From JBEKYD01 sp049509915 (GTDB taxonomy: Bacteria; Acidobacteriota; Terriglobia; Bryobacterales; Bryobacteraceae), in the NCBI GenBank assembly GCA_049509915.1, contig JBEKZL010000020.1, positions 4,273 through 68,272 on the forward strand: DNA of 64,000 bases, in the 5' to 3' direction. The position numbers and the translations under genes are program-made. Below are positions 63,124 to 64,000 of the stretch, in pieces (the first letter of the stretch is position 1; each line of letters opens with the position of its first letter). The notes beneath the pieces were generated by a model. The model made no database searches. It saw only the letters and a program-made list of their open reading frames with translations, and was not told where the DNA came from.

Positions 63124-64000
63124 GCACCATCGTCATCGAACACCTGGCCCGGGTGGAGGGCCACGGCGGCATCACGGTGGAACTGGAGGGCGACGCGGTT
63201 GCCAGCGTGCGCTTCGACGTATTCGAAGGCGCGCGCCTGCTGGAGCCGCTGGTACGCGGCAAACGGTTCGACGAGGTGGCGCCCATCCTCTCGCGCATCT
63301 GCTCGATCTGCTCGGTGGCGCATTCGTTGACCTCGCTGAAGGCCACCGAGAACGCATTCGGCATTCGCGTGAGCCCGCAAACGGACCTGTTGCGCGAGCT
63401 GATGTTCCGCGGGGAGAGCATCGAGAGCCATGCCCTGCACCTGTTTCTGCTGGCGCTGCCGGATTACCTGAACTATCCGAGCGCGCTGGCGCTGGCGGCC
63501 GACAAGCCGGCTCCGGTGCTGCTGGGGCTGCGCCTGAAGCGGCTCGGTAACCGTATCCAGGAGACCATCGGCGGGCGCGCCATCCATCCGGTCAACGCCG
63601 TGGTCGGTGGGTTCGGTAAAGCCCCGCCGGTGGAGGAACTGATCGCGCTGCGCAGTAGTTTGATGCAGGCGGTGCCGGATGGCGATTCGGTGATCGACCT
63701 CGTCGCCTCGCTCCCGGCCGCGGATTTCTGCCACTCCGATACACTCTACGCCGCGCTACGCTCGCCTAACCTGGATACCTACTATGCCGGCGACGAGGTG
63801 ATGGTGGTATCGAACGGCAACCGGGCCATCGTCAACGCTGCCGATTATCGGTCGCTCACCGCCGAGAAGGCCGTGCCCCATTCCACTGCCAAGCACAGCA
63901 GTTTTCGCGGCAGCCCGTTCATGGTGGGCTCGCTGGCCCGGCTGACGGTGAACCCGCGCCGTCCCATGGGAAAACTGGCGGTGGCCATGAAGCGGCTGAA
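63120..64000 (+). CDS. hydA: [NiFe] hydrogenase large (alpha) subunit, partial
   Basis: The catalytic subunit, cut by the window end (first 293 codons). It starts with GTG at 63120, overlapping the delta stop, and reads STIVIEHLARVEGHGGI, the usual large-subunit start. The first nickel-ligand motif is RICSICSVAHS, with C61, C64 and H68; the usual glycine of RICGIC is serine here. The second CxxC motif should lie beyond the window. The operon order beta-gamma-delta-alpha equals that of archaeal sulfhydrogenase (hydBGDA), suggesting a cytosolic NADP-linked group 3b enzyme. Confidence 0.88.
   Translation, partial: MSTIVIEHLARVEGHGGITVELEGDAVASVRFDVFEGARLLEPLVRGKRFDEVAPILSRICSICSVAHSLTSLKATENAFGIRVSPQTDLLRELMFRGESIESHALHLFLLALPDYLNYPSALALAADKPAPVLLGLRLKRLGNRIQETIGGRAIHPVNAVVGGFGKAPPVEELIALRSSLMQAVPDGDSVIDLVASLPAADFCHSDTLYAALRSPNLDTYYAGDEVMVVSNGNRAIVNAADYRSLTAEKAVPHSTAKHSSFRGSPFMVGSLARLTVNPRRPMGKLAVAMKRL

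Overview
The window is about 64 kb of GC-rich DNA with densely packed genes. Its gene content suggests a free-living soil or sediment member of the Acidobacteriota, probably close to Bryobacterales/Solibacter. This is inferred from gene families: an Oar-like TonB receptor with a carboxypeptidase-regulatory plug extension, BNR/VPS10 propellers, a Reg_prop hybrid sensor kinase, an imuA-imuB-dnaE2 cassette, many Tat-exported sugar enzymes, and AraC-DinB and DUF4412 proteins. No rRNA, tRNA or CRISPR array was seen.

Layout. 0-8.4 kb: ttcA, flagellar stator genes motA-motB, a GT2/GT39-type glycosyltransferase pair, a decayed PIN toxin with its antitoxin, and an AlaX-like editing protein. 8.45-9.96 kb: a complete IS3-family insertion sequence with terminal inverted repeats and a CTT target duplication. 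10-15.1 kb: the imuA-imuB-dnaE2 mutagenesis operon, whose imuB carries an in-frame 111-bp palindromic insertion. 15.2-25.9 kb: sugar isomerase, aminotransferase, mscL, an anion symporter, AraC-DinB, a small cytochrome c, a BNR propeller protein and dhaKL.

26-52 kb is a carbohydrate region. It holds two Tat-exported mandelate-racemase/enolase-superfamily enzymes, a GH2 beta-galactosidase-like enzyme, a GH5-like enzyme, a GH95 fucosidase-like enzyme and a GH20/GH67-like protein. It also holds two ACS-family MFS carriers, a 1117-residue TonB receptor, a double cupin and an HpcH/HpaI aldolase. A one-piece sensor kinase sits at one end of the five-gene minus-strand cluster and a LuxR-type response regulator at the other. 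A plausible flow is import of oligosaccharide, hydrolysis, dehydration of sugar acids to 2-keto-3-deoxy acids, and aldol cleavage; dhaKL just upstream could use a C3/C4 ketose.

52-59.6 kb: thioesterase, DUF4412, thiE, an amino-acid permease, and a pterin operon (two 6-pyruvoyl-tetrahydropterin-synthase paralogues plus folE) next to a Tat-exported DUF362 protein. 59.8-64 kb: a cyclic-nucleotide-binding protein divergent from a group-3-like [NiFe] hydrogenase operon in the order beta-gamma-delta-alpha. The beta gene is frameshifted by an exact 22-bp tandem duplication, and the large-subunit gene runs off the window.

Short dispersed repeats recur through the intergenic regions and enter coding sequence in at least two places (imuB and the AraC-DinB C terminus).
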